64,000 nt of DNA from Corynebacterium lemuris (GCF_024919295.1 NZ_JANWTC010000001.1:558001-622000); one strand, 5' to 3'; shown: positions 35,699 through 44,194, counted from the first letter of the stretch. The notes: generated from the sequence alone by a model not told the origin. Numbers and translations are program-made.

Positions 35699-36841
35699 TC
35701 AGGCGAAGACACTCATGAGGTAGACCACGAAGAGCACCAGGTGCGCGGCACCGTGCACCGCGGTCACCCGCGGGCCGGCGAAGGTGGCCAGCGACATGAG
35801 CATTGTCACCGCCAGCATGACCAGGTTCACGGGAGACTCAGCGAAGATGACGGTCTGCCCGGTGAGCAGGGAGATGATGAGCACCGCCGGGATACTCATA
35901 CCCACGGTGGAGACCAGGGCACCGTGGGTCAGGTTGCTCACCCGCTGGATCTCGCCAGTCAAGGCCGCCCGGAGGGTGGTGATGGTCTCCGGGAGGAAGA
36001 CGATGGTGGCGATGATGATGCCCGACAGTGCAACGGGGGCGCCGGCGCGGTCGAGGGCGGTGTCGAGAAGCGTGGCCATGTTGTGGCTGAGCAGCACGAT
36101 GGGGGCGACCAGCGCGAGCAGCAGACCGAAATGGGTGGACACCTCCACGCGGTGCTCGGCGATGACCGCAGCCACCGGGACCTTCTGCGCGGGTGTGCCC
36201 GCCAGGTTGACCTCCTGGAAATCCGTCTTCTGCACACCCATCTGCCGGTGGAGAAAGAAGATATAGAGGACAACCGTCAGAAGGATCACCGGTACCGCCT
36301 GCCCGGTGGTGAAGGAACCACCGGTGCCCATGAACCCCGGCACCACGAAGGCCAGGGAGGCGAGCAGGACGATCAGCACCAGGTACTGGGAGGTACCCGT
36401 GCGGTTGTGCGCCAGTGAGCCGTGGCGCAGACCACCGATGAGCAGCGCCAGCCCCAGCACCAGGTTGAGGATGATCATGCTCACCGCCATGATGGAGTCC
36501 CGCCCGATGGTGGTGTGCTCCCCGGGGCCGAGCATCACCGCCGAGATGAGGATGACCTCGATACCCACCACCGAGAGCGTGAGCACGAGCGTGCCGTAGG
36601 GATCACCCAGGCGGTGGGCCAGCGCCTCCGCCTGTTCCATCACCCCGAAGGCGCAGACCACGATGACGGCGATGACCGCCACCAGCACCGACCAGATGAC
36701 CGGGGAGGAGGAGTCCGCGGACAGCAGCGGCCCCAGCAGGGAGAAGAGGAGGAATCCGAGCCAACCCACCAGCAGGCGGAGCACCACCGAGGGGGAGAAA
36801 TAGCTGCGGACCGTAGTGGCCGGCGCCACAGGCAGAGACAT
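35699..36841 (-). CDS. Calcium/sodium:proton antiporter (ChaA/CaCA superfamily)
   Basis: A 380-aa, about 11-helix cation exchanger. The two alpha-repeat motifs carry the acidic residues used for ion binding: LVLTLSVVGIEVILISAVML in the first half and GIIIATIVFLPETITTLRAAL in the second. The layout GxEVxLI plus PExxTxxRAA is typical of ChaA-type Ca2+(Na+)/H+ antiporters. The ATG at 36841 is not preceded by an obvious ribosome site. Its stop is 1 nt from the convergent acyltransferase stop. An IS element has inserted about 160 bp upstream of its start. Confidence 0.85.
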   Translation of the reverse strand: MSLPVAPATTVRSYFSPSVVLRLLVGWLGFLLFSLLGPLLSADSSSPVIWSVLVAVIAVIVVCAFGVMEQAEALAHRLGDPYGTLVLTLSVVGIEVILISAVMLGPGEHTTIGRDSIMAVSMIILNLVLGLALLIGGLRHGSLAHNRTGTSQYLVLIVLLASLAFVVPGFMGTGGSFTTGQAVPVILLTVVLYIFFLHRQMGVQKTDFQEVNLAGTPAQKVPVAAVIAEHRVEVSTHFGLLLALVAPIVLLSHNMATLLDTALDRAGAPVALSGIIIATIVFLPETITTLRAALTGEIQRVSNLTHGALVSTVGMSIPAVLIISLLTGQTVIFAESPVNLVMLAVTMLMSLATFAGPRVTAVHGAAHLVLFVVYLMSVFA

Positions 36842-37014
36842 CGTGCAGACTTTTCCTGGTTCCGGGGCCGTCCCCGTCCGTACTGGACCGCACCGGGCCG
36901 TCCCGGGCGGAGAAGCGCTTGTTGGTCCAGATGGTACCCGAGAGGGCTGGTGATGTTGTCACGTCATGTCGGAAAAGACACCTGCGGTGGTTGTCAACCT
37001 GTTGTGAACGATTT

Positions 37015-38046
37015 CTAGCTCGCGAGAAGTGTTTCCAGGACTGGTGGTAGCTGGAGTTTGGAACCATCGTTGGCGATATTGATGCTGACGGTGGCTTTGG
37101 GGGTTTCGACCAGCGGTGGTCTCCGAAACCTACCTGGTGTGCGGTGATACGCGGCAGTCAGTTGTTGTTGACGACGCCTGGCGGTGTGCACCCAACTGCC
37201 GTCATGGAGTTGTTGCGGAGTAAACCCGGCGATCCCGGAATGCCGGTGTGTGGTGTTGTAGTAACTGATCTGATCAGTGATCCAGGCAGCCGCTTCATCG
37301 ATGTCATCGAAGACTCCCGGGTAGTGGTGACCATGCTTAAGAGTCTTGAAAAACGACTCCACGAACGCGTTGTCGTTGCTGACTCCTGGCCAGATGAACG
37401 ACATCTCGACTCCACGGTGTGTCAAGGCATGATGCACCGACGCAGAGGTCATCGCTGCACCGTTGTCGGAATGGACTACCTGCACCTGGTTGGTGGCCTG
37501 GTCGATGACTCCGGCCAGGAACGTCGCTGCGGTGTAGTGATTTTCCGTGGGCTGGACGGTATGCCCGACAATTTTGCGGGAGTACAGGTCAATGACAGTG
37601 TACAGGGCAAAGGACTGTCGTGTTGTTGCCCCCGGGAGGAAGGAGATGTCCCAGCAGTACACCTGGTCCGGGGCCGTGGCCTTGAGCATCGGTGCAGCGC
37701 GTCGTTGCGCGGTCGTGGCGTGCCGGCGACGGCGACGAGCAGGAGGCAACGACAGCCCTCGGCGGCGGGCTACACGGTAGAACGTGGACAAGCTCGCCAG
37801 GTAGGTGTGGGCATCGAGGTGCTGGAAGTAGCTTTGTTCAATACTGCGACCGTGGGTGAACCCGGTGGTGATCACCTCACCGACTGCGCGGATTTCCTCG
37901 ACCGTCAGGGCGTGTGGCTGGTAGCGGTCGCGCTGCGGGATCGGGTGGGTGGTCCCACGGCGGGGATGGTGGCGGTAGTGGTAGGCGGACCTGGACAGTC
38001 CGATGAGCTGCAAGGTCCGGGTCTTTGACACTCCGGTGCTGATCAA
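37015..38046 (-). CDS. IS3-family transposase OrfB (DDE integrase domain)
   Basis: The catalytic half of the transposase. DDE residues are visible in YCWDISFLP (Asp), VVHSDNGAAM (Asp) and SNDNAFVESFFKTLK (Glu, 35 residues after the second Asp as expected), all in an rve integrase core. The codon at 38046 is a TTG, but the frame is open without stops back to the A-run at 38165-38169 inside orfA. The working protein is therefore probably an OrfAB fusion made by -1 frameshifting rather than starting here. It ends with LLAS just inside the left terminal repeat. Confidence 0.88.
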   Translation of the reverse strand: MISTGVSKTRTLQLIGLSRSAYHYRHHPRRGTTHPIPQRDRYQPHALTVEEIRAVGEVITTGFTHGRSIEQSYFQHLDAHTYLASLSTFYRVARRRGLSLPPARRRRRHATTAQRRAAPMLKATAPDQVYCWDISFLPGATTRQSFALYTVIDLYSRKIVGHTVQPTENHYTAATFLAGVIDQATNQVQVVHSDNGAAMTSASVHHALTHRGVEMSFIWPGVSNDNAFVESFFKTLKHGHHYPGVFDDIDEAAAWITDQISYYNTTHRHSGIAGFTPQQLHDGSWVHTARRRQQQLTAAYHRTPGRFRRPPLVETPKATVSINIANDGSKLQLPPVLETLLAS

Positions 38047-38072
38047 GGTGGTGATCAGCTGGTCTTCGGTGT

Positions 38073-38492
38073 TCAGGAAGGTGGTGTGGGCGGCTTGCTG
38101 TTCGGCGGTGAGTTCTGGTCCGCCTCGTCGTCGTCCTCGGTGAGGTTGCGCAAGGCCGCGATAGCTTTTCCCAGGGCATCAACAGCCTTGTTGGTCTGGA
38201 TCAGTTCCTGGTCGCGGGTGTGGAGTTGAGCTTCGAGTTGTTCGACCTTGGTCTGCAGACGCAGGATCTCAGCACTGTCTCGCGTGGTCATGCGGCCAGT
38301 CTGACGGGGGATGGTGCCGGTGGCAAGGTCGCCGTCCATCAGGGCTGCTATCCAGTACCGGATCTGGCGCATGGTGATGGCGTGTTGCTGGAGGTACTGG
38401 CCTTTTGTCCCGTGTGGTAGACCAGCGTAGGTCAGAGCATGGTGTCTTTTCTGTTCTATGCTCAATCGCACTGGTGGCATCGTGAACGTCAT
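38073..38492 (-). CDS. IS3-family transposase OrfA (DNA-binding subunit)
   Basis: A 139-aa protein with an N-terminal helix-turn-helix (LSIEQKRHHALTYAGLPHGTKGQYLQQHAITMRQIRYWIAAL) followed by a leucine-zipper-like coiled coil (EILRLQTKVEQLEAQLHTRDQEL), the standard IS3 OrfA layout. Near residue 108 the mRNA reads GGGAAAAGC. A -1 slip there leads directly into the OrfB frame. Without a slip, OrfA ends at 38073 in a Pro/Ser-rich tail. Confidence 0.85.
   Translation of the reverse strand: MTFTMPPVRLSIEQKRHHALTYAGLPHGTKGQYLQQHAITMRQIRYWIAALMDGDLATGTIPRQTGRMTTRDSAEILRLQTKVEQLEAQLHTRDQELIQTNKAVDALGKAIAALRNLTEDDDEADQNSPPNSKPPTPPS
38165..38170 (-). promoter_or_regulatory. Candidate -1 programmed frameshift site
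   Basis: On the minus strand GGAAAAG (orfA frame GGA AAA GCT) allows a -1 slip to A AAA AGC. The -1 frame is open from here into orfB. IS3 elements generally use A-rich slip sites of this kind, usually longer than four A. Confidence 0.45.
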
Positions 38493-38581
38493 GGGAGTCC
38501 ACCTCCTGTCGGCGGGTTGTGGTGTTCACAACCAGCCTGCCAGCCAGGGGTCACGTATTATCGGACGGCCCCGGGAGTGCC

Positions 38582-39175
38582 TCAGCGGTTCCAGAAGTCG
38601 CTGACGTCGAGTCCGAAAGAGTACAGGGCGCGGCGCACCAGCGGCAGGGACAGGCCGATGACGGAGGAGGGGTCGCCCTCGATCCGGTCGATGAACCAGC
38701 CGCCGAGGGCCTCCAGGGTGAAAGCGCCCGCGCACTGCAACGGTTCCCCGGAGTGCGCGTAGGCGGCGATATCGGCCTCGGAGGCCTGCGCGAAATGCAC
38801 CAGCGTGGAGGTGGTCTCCACCACCTTCTGCTCACCGAAGAGCACACAGTGGCCGGTGAGCAGCTCGGCCTTCTTCCCTGCCTGCTCCCGCCAGCGCCCG
38901 ATGGTGCGTTCCGGGGTGTGGGGCTTGCCCTGGAGGCGACCGTCGAGGAACAGCATGGAGTCACCGCCGATGACCACGTCACCGGGGAAGTCACCAGCGA
39001 CGGCCTGTGCCTTCGCCTCGGCGAGCGCGGCGACGCGCTCGGCCGGCGGGGCGTCGGCAAGCGATGTGAGCAGAGCGTCCTCATCCACGTCGGCGGGGCG
39101 GATGAGCGGATCCACACCGGCGCTGGTGAGAATCATCCGCCGTGAGGGGGAGGAGGACGCCAGGACGATCCGCAT
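38582..39175 (-). CDS. maf: Maf-family nucleoside triphosphate pyrophosphatase
   Basis: A 197-aa Maf/Ham1-like house-cleaning pyrophosphatase that hydrolyses non-canonical or modified NTPs. Signatures are MRIVLASSSPSRRMIL at the N-terminus, GDVVIGGDSMLFLDGRLQGKP with the metal-binding Asp, and EGDPSSVIGLSLPLVRRAL near the end. The ATG (39175-39173) overlaps the accE stop as TGATG, so it is translationally coupled to the acyl-CoA carboxylase epsilon gene, an arrangement typical of mycolata. The IS element begins 48 bp beyond its stop. Confidence 0.92.
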   Translation of the reverse strand: MRIVLASSSPSRRMILTSAGVDPLIRPADVDEDALLTSLADAPPAERVAALAEAKAQAVAGDFPGDVVIGGDSMLFLDGRLQGKPHTPERTIGRWREQAGKKAELLTGHCVLFGEQKVVETTSTLVHFAQASEADIAAYAHSGEPLQCAGAFTLEALGGWFIDRIEGDPSSVIGLSLPLVRRALYSFGLDVSDFWNR

Positions 39176-39390
39176 CAGTAGAAGGTGACGTTGCGGAAGG
39201 CATTCGGGTTGTACAGGGTGGTGCGCTGGAGGCGGTCCTCCGGACGGCCCCACAAATTGCGCTCGCCGGACTCCTCGGCGGGACGCTGCTTGGCCAACGC
39301 GGTGAGCACGGCAGTCAGTGCGGCGATCTCGGTGGCGCTCGGGTTGCCCTTGAGCACCCTGAACAGCGGCTTGGTGGCGGTGATGGTCAC
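39175..39390 (-). CDS. accE: Acyl-CoA carboxylase epsilon subunit
   Basis: A 71-aa protein, VTITATKPLFRVLKGNPSAT then EIAALTAVLTAL, ending WGRPEDRLQ..AFRNVTFY. The L-KGNPT/SxEE(I)AALTAVL pattern and the W-x-R/P tail are diagnostic of the small epsilon subunits of actinobacterial acyl-CoA carboxylases, which tether alpha and beta subunits. The start is GTG 39390 with TAAGGAG 6-7 nt upstream. It lies 10 bp after dtsR2 and overlaps maf. It is too short for many gene callers, but both neighbours' spacing and the family pattern support it. Confidence 0.9.
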   Translation of the reverse strand: MTITATKPLFRVLKGNPSATEIAALTAVLTALAKQRPAEESGERNLWGRPEDRLQRTTLYNPNAFRNVTFY

Positions 39391-39400
39391 GATCGGCTCC

Positions 39401-40942
39401 TTACAGGGGGATGTTTCCGTGTTTCTTCGCCGGCTGCTGGATGACCTTGCGGTCGAGCAGACGGAGGCCCTCGATGAGCTGGGCGCGGGTGGTGGACGGC
39501 TCGATGACCGCATCGACGAGGCTGCGCTCGGCGGCCAGATAGGGGTTGATGTAGTTCTCGGCGTAGGTCTGCTCGTCAATCCTGTCACCCAGTACCGCGA
39601 CAGCCGCGCGGGCCTCGGTGACGGCGATCTCCGCGGTGGGCCAGGCGAAGACGAGGTCCGCGCCCAGGTCCTTCGAACCCATGAGGACATAGGACGGACC
39701 GATCGCCTTGCGGGTGATGACGGTGACCTTGCCGACGCTGGCCTCGGCATAAGCGTAGGCCAGCTTCGCCCCACGGCGCAGCACTCCGCCGTGTTCATGG
39801 TCCTCACCCGGCAGGAAACCGGGGGAGTCCACGAACTCGACGACGGGGATGTTGAAGGCATCGCAGGTGCGGATGAAACGCGCGGCCTTCTCCGCGGCCG
39901 GCGAATCGAGGCAGCCGGCGAGCTCGGTCGGCTGGTTGGCCACCACTCCGACGGTCCGGCCCTCGATACGTACCAGGCCGGTGATGATGTTGGCGGCGTA
40001 ACCGGCCTGCAGTTCCAGCAGCACACCGTTGTCGACGACCCGGCGGATGACCTCGTGGGCATCGTAGGCGTGGGTGGCCGAGTCCGGGATGATGCTGTCG
40101 AGCTCCCGGTCGGTGTCGTTGACCGCCAGGGAGGTCTCGGTCTCCGGGCGCGGAGCCTCGGCACGGTTGTTCGCCGGCAGGTAGGAGATGAGCTCCTTCG
40201 CCAGGGCCATCGCGTCCAGGTCGGTCGGCGCGGTGAGGTGCGCCGTACCGGAGGTCGTCGCGTGCACCGCGGCGCTGCCCAGGGACTCCGGGGTGGCGGC
40301 GGTGCCGGTGACCTTCTCCACCACGTCGGTGGCGGCCAGGTGCAGCGAACCGCCGTCCTCGACCATGACCACGATGTCGGCGAAGACCGGGGCCAGCGCG
40401 TGCAGGCCCTCGGTGTGGCCGGCGACGACCGCGATCTGCGGGATCAGACCCGAAGCGGTGGTGGTGCGCGCCAGGATCCGCGAGTACATCGACAGGGTGA
40501 CGATGCCCTCGGCGATGCGCGCGCCCGCACCCTCGTGGATGCCGATGATCGGCACGCCGGTCTTGATCGCCAGGTCGTAGATCTTGATGATCTTCTCCCC
40601 GTACATCTCGCCGAGCGTCCCGTCGAAGATGGTGGCGTCCTGGGAGAATACGCAGACCTTGCGGCCGTTGACGGTGCCGTAACCGGTGACCACACCATCG
40701 GTCAGTGGGCGCTCGGAGTCCATGCCGAACTGGGTGGAGCGGTGGCGGGCGAGAGCGTCGGTCTCCACGAAGGAGTTCTCGTCCAGAAGTGCCAGCACAC
40801 GCTCGCGCGCGGTGGCACGGCCAGAGGCGTGGACCGCCTCAACGGCGTCGGTCCCCACCGGGGCCTCGGCCTCCGCCAGTCGGGCACGCAGGTCGGCGAG
40901 CCTTCCGGCGGTGGTCGTGAGATCAGGGGAGGTGGAAGTCAT
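39401..40942 (-). CDS. dtsR2: Acyl-CoA carboxylase beta subunit DtsR2 (AccD2/AccD3 type)
   Basis: A 513-aa carboxyltransferase. The crotonase-fold halves carry IHEGAGARIAEG (first oxyanion region) and FVDSPGFLPGEDHEHGGVLRRGAKL (second), and the C-terminus is AKKHGNIPL as in AccD1. Compared with AccD1, the acyl-pocket segment reads VVAGHTEGLHALAP instead of [12 protein letters not shown], fitting a long-chain substrate (mycolate carboxylation). The start at ATG 40942 is 8 nt from a TAGACT -10 box; AGGACC could be a weak ribosome site. Confidence 0.92.
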   Translation of the reverse strand: MTSTSPDLTTTAGRLADLRARLAEAEAPVGTDAVEAVHASGRATARERVLALLDENSFVETDALARHRSTQFGMDSERPLTDGVVTGYGTVNGRKVCVFSQDATIFDGTLGEMYGEKIIKIYDLAIKTGVPIIGIHEGAGARIAEGIVTLSMYSRILARTTTASGLIPQIAVVAGHTEGLHALAPVFADIVVMVEDGGSLHLAATDVVEKVTGTAATPESLGSAAVHATTSGTAHLTAPTDLDAMALAKELISYLPANNRAEAPRPETETSLAVNDTDRELDSIIPDSATHAYDAHEVIRRVVDNGVLLELQAGYAANIITGLVRIEGRTVGVVANQPTELAGCLDSPAAEKAARFIRTCDAFNIPVVEFVDSPGFLPGEDHEHGGVLRRGAKLAYAYAEASVGKVTVITRKAIGPSYVLMGSKDLGADLVFAWPTAEIAVTEARAAVAVLGDRIDEQTYAENYINPYLAAERSLVDAVIEPSTTRAQLIEGLRLLDRKVIQQPAKKHGNIPL

Positions 40943-40950
40943 GGTCCTAC

Positions 40951-40956
40951 AGTCTA
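40951..40956 (-). promoter_or_regulatory. -10 box of a probable leaderless promoter for dtsR2
   Basis: On the minus strand TAGACT is followed by GTAGGACC and then the ATG at 40942. It directly abuts the accD1 terminator hairpin. Confidence 0.5.
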
Positions 40957-40959
40957 GAC

Positions 40960-41005
40960 GGCGCAACCCCGCCCGCGTCACGCGGGACGCGGGCGGGGTT
41001 GCGCC
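40960..41005 (-). terminator. 46-bp stem-loop between accD1 and dtsR2
   Basis: Perfect 20-bp arms (40960-40979 and 40986-41005) with a 6-nt loop. No T-run follows on the minus strand, because the dtsR2 -10 box begins 4 bp further on. It probably ends or stabilises accD1 mRNA. Confidence 0.75.
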
Positions 41006-41024
41006 GGATGGTGAAAGAGATGAT

Positions 41025-42656
41025 TTACAGCGGGATGTTGCCGTGCTTGCGCGCCGGACGGGAGACGTTCTTGTCCTTGTACAGGCGCAGGTTGCGGGCG
41101 ATCATGCCGCGGGTCTCGGAGGGCAGGATGACCGCGTCGATGAGGCCACGCTCGGCGGCCTTGTATGGGTTGAGCATGTGGTCCTCGTACTCGCGCTCGA
41201 AGGACTTGGCCAGCTCGACCACGTCAAGACCCTTGTCGGCGGCCTCCTTGAGCTCCTTGCGGTAGATGAAGCCGACGGCGCCGGCGGCACCCATGACGGC
41301 GATCTGGGCGGTCGGCCACGCCAGGTTGACGTCGGCGCCCAGGCCCTTGGAACCCATCACGCAGTAGGCGCCGCCGTAGGCCTTGCGCATGGTGACGGTG
41401 ATCTTCGGGACGGTGGCCTCGCCGTAGGCGTAGAGCAGCTTCGCGCCGCGGCGGAGGATGCCGCCGTACTCCTGGCCGGCACCGGGCAGGAAGCCCGGGA
41501 CGTCGACCAGCATGACGATCGGGATGTTGAAGGCGTCGCAGGTGCGGATGAAGCGGGCGGCCTTCTCGGAGGAGTCGATGTCCAGGCAGCCGGCGTAGAC
41601 GGAGGGCTGGTTGGCCACGAAGCCGACCGACTGGCCCTCGATGCGGCCGAAGGCGATGACGACGTTCTCGGCGCGCTCGGCCTGGATCTCCAGGTACTCG
41701 CCGTCGTCGGTCAGGCACTCGATGACCTCGCGGACATCGTAGGGCTGGGTGGGGGAATCCGGGATGATGCCGTCCAGGCGCAGGTCGTCGGCGGTGATGT
41801 TCTCGCCCACGGCACCCTGGTCGGCGCTGTACTCCTCGATCGGGGCGAGGGTGCGGTTGTTCGAGGGCAGGAAGCTGACCAGGTCCTGCACCCAGTCGAG
41901 GGCCTCCTCGTCGGTCTTCGCGGTGAAGTGGGAGTTGCCGGCGGTGGCCATGTGCGTGGTGGCTCCACCGAGCTCCTCCTGGGTGATCTCCTCACCGGTG
42001 ACGGTCTTGATCACGTCCGGGCCGGTGACGAACATCTTGGAGGTCTTCTCCACCATGACGACGAAGTCGGTCAGGGCGGGGGAGTAGGCGTTGCCGCCGG
42101 CGGAGGCGCCCATGATCACGGAGATCTGCGGGACCACACCCGAGGCATGGATGTTCTGGTAGAAGGTGCGGGCGATCATGTCCAGGGACACGGCGCCGTC
42201 CTGGATGCGGGCGCCGGCGCCCTCGTACAGGCCGATGAGCGGGCGGCCGGTGGTCACGGCCAGATCCATGATCTTGATCATCTTCTCGCCGTAGACCTCA
42301 CCCAGGGCGCCACCGAAGACGGTGCCGTCCTGGGAGAAGATGCATACCTCGCGGCCGTCGATGGTGCCCCAGCCGGTGACGATGCCGTCGGTGGTCGGGC
42401 GCTTCTTACCCATGCCGAAGTCGGAGGTGCGGTGCTTGGCCAGCATGTCGGTCTCGACGAAGGAACCCTCGTCGAGGAGGTAGTCGAGTCGCTCACGTGC
42501 GGTAAGTCGGTTCTGGGAGTGGACGCGCTCGACGGCCTTCTCACCCATCGGGTAGGTGGCCTCGGCGCGGCGACGCTTCAGGTCGGCGATCTTGCCGGCG
42601 GTGGTGGTCACGTCGGACAGCTCGGACAGGTCCGTCAAAGGTGAGGAAATGGTCAT
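41025..42656 (-). CDS. accD1: Acetyl-/propionyl-CoA carboxylase beta subunit AccD1 (DtsR1)
   Basis: A 543-aa carboxyltransferase essential for malonyl-CoA formation with AccBC and AccE. It shows [53 protein letters not shown], the substrate pocket [17 protein letters not shown], and [39 protein letters not shown], ending [11 protein letters not shown]. Start at ATG 42656: the -10 TACTAT lies 8 nt upstream, indicating a leaderless message. It is divergent from birA, so biotin ligase and its substrate complex share a 152-bp control region. Confidence 0.96.
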   Translation of the reverse strand: MTISSPLTDLSELSDVTTTAGKIADLKRRRAEATYPMGEKAVERVHSQNRLTARERLDYLLDEGSFVETDMLAKHRTSDFGMGKKRPTTDGIVTGWGTIDGREVCIFSQDGTVFGGALGEVYGEKMIKIMDLAVTTGRPLIGLYEGAGARIQDGAVSLDMIARTFYQNIHASGVVPQISVIMGASAGGNAYSPALTDFVVMVEKTSKMFVTGPDVIKTVTGEEITQEELGGATTHMATAGNSHFTAKTDEEALDWVQDLVSFLPSNNRTLAPIEEYSADQGAVGENITADDLRLDGIIPDSPTQPYDVREVIECLTDDGEYLEIQAERAENVVIAFGRIEGQSVGFVANQPSVYAGCLDIDSSEKAARFIRTCDAFNIPIVMLVDVPGFLPGAGQEYGGILRRGAKLLYAYGEATVPKITVTMRKAYGGAYCVMGSKGLGADVNLAWPTAQIAVMGAAGAVGFIYRKELKEAADKGLDVVELAKSFEREYEDHMLNPYKAAERGLIDAVILPSETRGMIARNLRLYKDKNVSRPARKHGNIPL

Positions 42657-42664
42657 GTTTGGGA

Positions 42665-42670
42665 ATAGTA
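42665..42670 (-). promoter_or_regulatory. -10 box of a probable leaderless promoter for accD1
   Basis: On the minus strand TACTAT ends 8 nt before the ATG at 42656 (TCCCAAAC between). Confidence 0.6.
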
Positions 42671-42686
42671 GACCCTTGCGACGCTA

Positions 42687-42702
42687 GTTTCCACAACGAA
42701 AC
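42687..42702 (-). promoter_or_regulatory. Inverted repeat over the accD1 -35 region
   Basis: GTTTC-CACAAC-GAAAC is centred about 38 bp before the predicted accD1 start. The GAAAC half recalls the core of reported FasR sites of C. glutamicum fatty-acid genes; that assignment is tentative. Confidence 0.4.
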
Positions 42703-42795
42703 CTGTGTGATGAGTGTCACGTGTCCGGAAGTTGCAGGTGAAACGCTTTTCCGGGCGAAAATATCGGTGTGTCGGATGGTGCTGGAGCGACGCAT

Positions 42796-42801
42796 TAGGC
42801 T
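42796..42801 (+). promoter_or_regulatory. -10 box of a probable leaderless promoter for birA
   Basis: TAGGCT ends 7 nt before the GTG at 42809. Confidence 0.5.
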
Positions 42802-42808
42802 TGGCGGT

Positions 42809-43597
42809 GTGACCCCCGACGATATTTCCCGCGAACTGGCAGGTCGACTGCCGCAGTATGCACGTGTCCGGTGGACGGAATCCACTGGTTCTACCAACGC
42901 TGATCTGCTCGCAGACGTTACAGCCCCCGCCTGCTCCGTCCTCATGGCCGACCATCAGTCCGCCGGCCGTGGGCGGCTGGGCCGTCCCTGGACCGCCCCC
43001 GCCGGCTCCCAGGCCATCCTCTCCGTCCTGCTGCGCCCCACCCCCGCCGAACTGGACCGGCTGGGCACCATCCCCCTGGCCACCGGCCTGGCCGTCCTCG
43101 ACGCCGTTCGCGCTGTCGCCGGAGTGGCCGCCGGCCCTGAGCTCAAATGGCCCAACGACGTCCTCTGGGACGGGCGGAAACTCTGCGGCATCCTCTCCGA
43201 GGCAGCCGGCTTCCCCGCGGATCCCCGCATCGTCGTCGGTCTGGGTATCAACGTGAGCCTGACGCGTGAGCAGCTGCCGGTCCCGCACGCCACCTCCCTG
43301 GCCCTTGAGGGGGTCGAGGTCTCTGCGAAGGACATGGCGGTGGCGGCGCTGGAGGCCCTGCACCGCCGGCTGCGGCAGTGGGCCACCGGCGACCGCACCC
43401 TCATGGACGACTACCGCGCCGAATGCATCACCATCGGCAAGCCTGTGCGGGTGGAGGCCCCCACCGGGGAGCTCTTCGGCACCGTCACCGACGTCGCCCC
43501 CGACGGGCGCATCGACCTGCGCGCCGAGGACGGTACCCGCCACCTCATCGCCGCCGGGGACGTCACCCACCTGCGCCGCACTGACGCCAGCTACTGA
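42809..43597 (+). CDS. birA: Biotin--[biotin carboxyl-carrier protein] ligase
   Basis: A 262-aa class I biotin protein ligase without an N-terminal DNA-binding domain. It attaches biotin to Lys of AccBC and Pyc. Signatures are WTESTGSTNADLL, the ATP/biotin loop ADHQSAGRGRLGRPW (GRGRxG), LKWPNDVLWDGRKLCGIL with the biotin-binding Lys, and the C-terminal SH3-like VRVEAPTGELFGTVTDVAPDGRIDL. The start is GTG 42809 from the leaderless promoter; the frame stays open further upstream into the control region. Confidence 0.95.
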   Translation: MTPDDISRELAGRLPQYARVRWTESTGSTNADLLADVTAPACSVLMADHQSAGRGRLGRPWTAPAGSQAILSVLLRPTPAELDRLGTIPLATGLAVLDAVRAVAGVAAGPELKWPNDVLWDGRKLCGILSEAAGFPADPRIVVGLGINVSLTREQLPVPHATSLALEGVEVSAKDMAVAALEALHRRLRQWATGDRTLMDDYRAECITIGKPVRVEAPTGELFGTVTDVAPDGRIDLRAEDGTRHLIAAGDVTHLRRTDASY

Positions 43598-43648
43598 CCG
43601 GTCACCCGGCTGGTTATGGCCAGCCGGGTACCGAACAGGTGTGCAGGG

Positions 43649-43654
43649 TATGAT
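43649..43654 (+). promoter_or_regulatory. -10 box of a probable leaderless promoter for the PH-domain gene
   Basis: TATGAT ends 8 nt before the ATG at 43663; GCCGCCAC between them has no Shine-Dalgarno. Confidence 0.6.
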
Positions 43655-43662
43655 GCCGCCAC

Positions 43663-44136
43663 ATGGAACTGTTCCGGCCCGCTGAAGGAGAAGTGGTGCG
43701 CGCCGACCTCACGTCGCCGCTGCGTACCCTCACTTTCCCGGTGCTCGAACTCATCCTGGTCACCGGCCTGTCCTGGATGCTCATCGGCTGGCTCGACCAG
43801 CCCGGCATGGAGGTCGAATCCCAGCTGCGCAATGCCGTGGTGATCATCTGGGCGGCACTGTCCTTCTGGCGCTTCGGACTGCCCCTGCTCCGCGCCCGCC
43901 GCCAGCGCTTCGTGGTCACCGACCGCCGCATTGTGGTGCGCGCCGGATCGTTACGCTCCCGCACGGACTCCATCCCGCTGCGTGACATCCGCTCCGTGAA
44001 ACGCCGCCGCAACGGTATTTCCCTGGCGATCGCGGGTTATGACCGGCCGCTGCACTTCCCGGACGTGCCCCGGGCCAAGAGGATTGCCGGACTCATTGAG
44101 AATTCGCTGCCGTCATCGCAGGCGAACTACTGGTGA
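43663..44136 (+). CDS. Bacterial PH-domain (bPH2/DUF304) membrane protein
   Basis: A 157-aa protein with two membrane helices (about 24-42 and 58-74), a basic RARRQ stretch, and a C-terminal bacterial pleckstrin-homology domain (FVVTDRRIVVRAGSLRSRTDSIPLRDIRSVKRRRNGISLAIAG). Membrane proteins of this shape are conserved next to purK in corynebacteria and mycobacteria. The function is unknown. The stop is 58 bp before purK. Confidence 0.8.
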   Translation: MELFRPAEGEVVRADLTSPLRTLTFPVLELILVTGLSWMLIGWLDQPGMEVESQLRNAVVIIWAALSFWRFGLPLLRARRQRFVVTDRRIVVRAGSLRSRTDSIPLRDIRSVKRRRNGISLAIAGYDRPLHFPDVPRAKRIAGLIENSLPSSQANYW

Positions 44137-44181
44137 ACCGGTGCGCAACAACCGCACTACTGGTGCAGGGGTCACGCTGGC

Positions 44182-44187
44182 TATAGT
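44182..44187 (+). promoter_or_regulatory. -10 box of a probable leaderless promoter for purK
   Basis: TATAGT ends 7 nt before the GTG at 44195. Confidence 0.6.
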
Positions 44188-44194
44188 TGGGCAC

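Larger units (their letters stand above)
37000..38534 (-). mobile_element. IS3-family insertion sequence (two overlapping-frame transposase genes)
   Basis: About 1.53 kb with orfA and orfB in the IS3 arrangement. The outer ends are inverted: TGTTGTGAAC at 37000-37009 and TGGTTGTGAAC reading inward from 38534. An alternative left end is TGGTTGTCAAC at 36988, a 10/11 match to the right end. No clear 3-4 bp target duplication flanks either choice. The element lies between the antiporter and maf and carries no passenger gene. Both transposase frames look intact. Confidence 0.85.
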
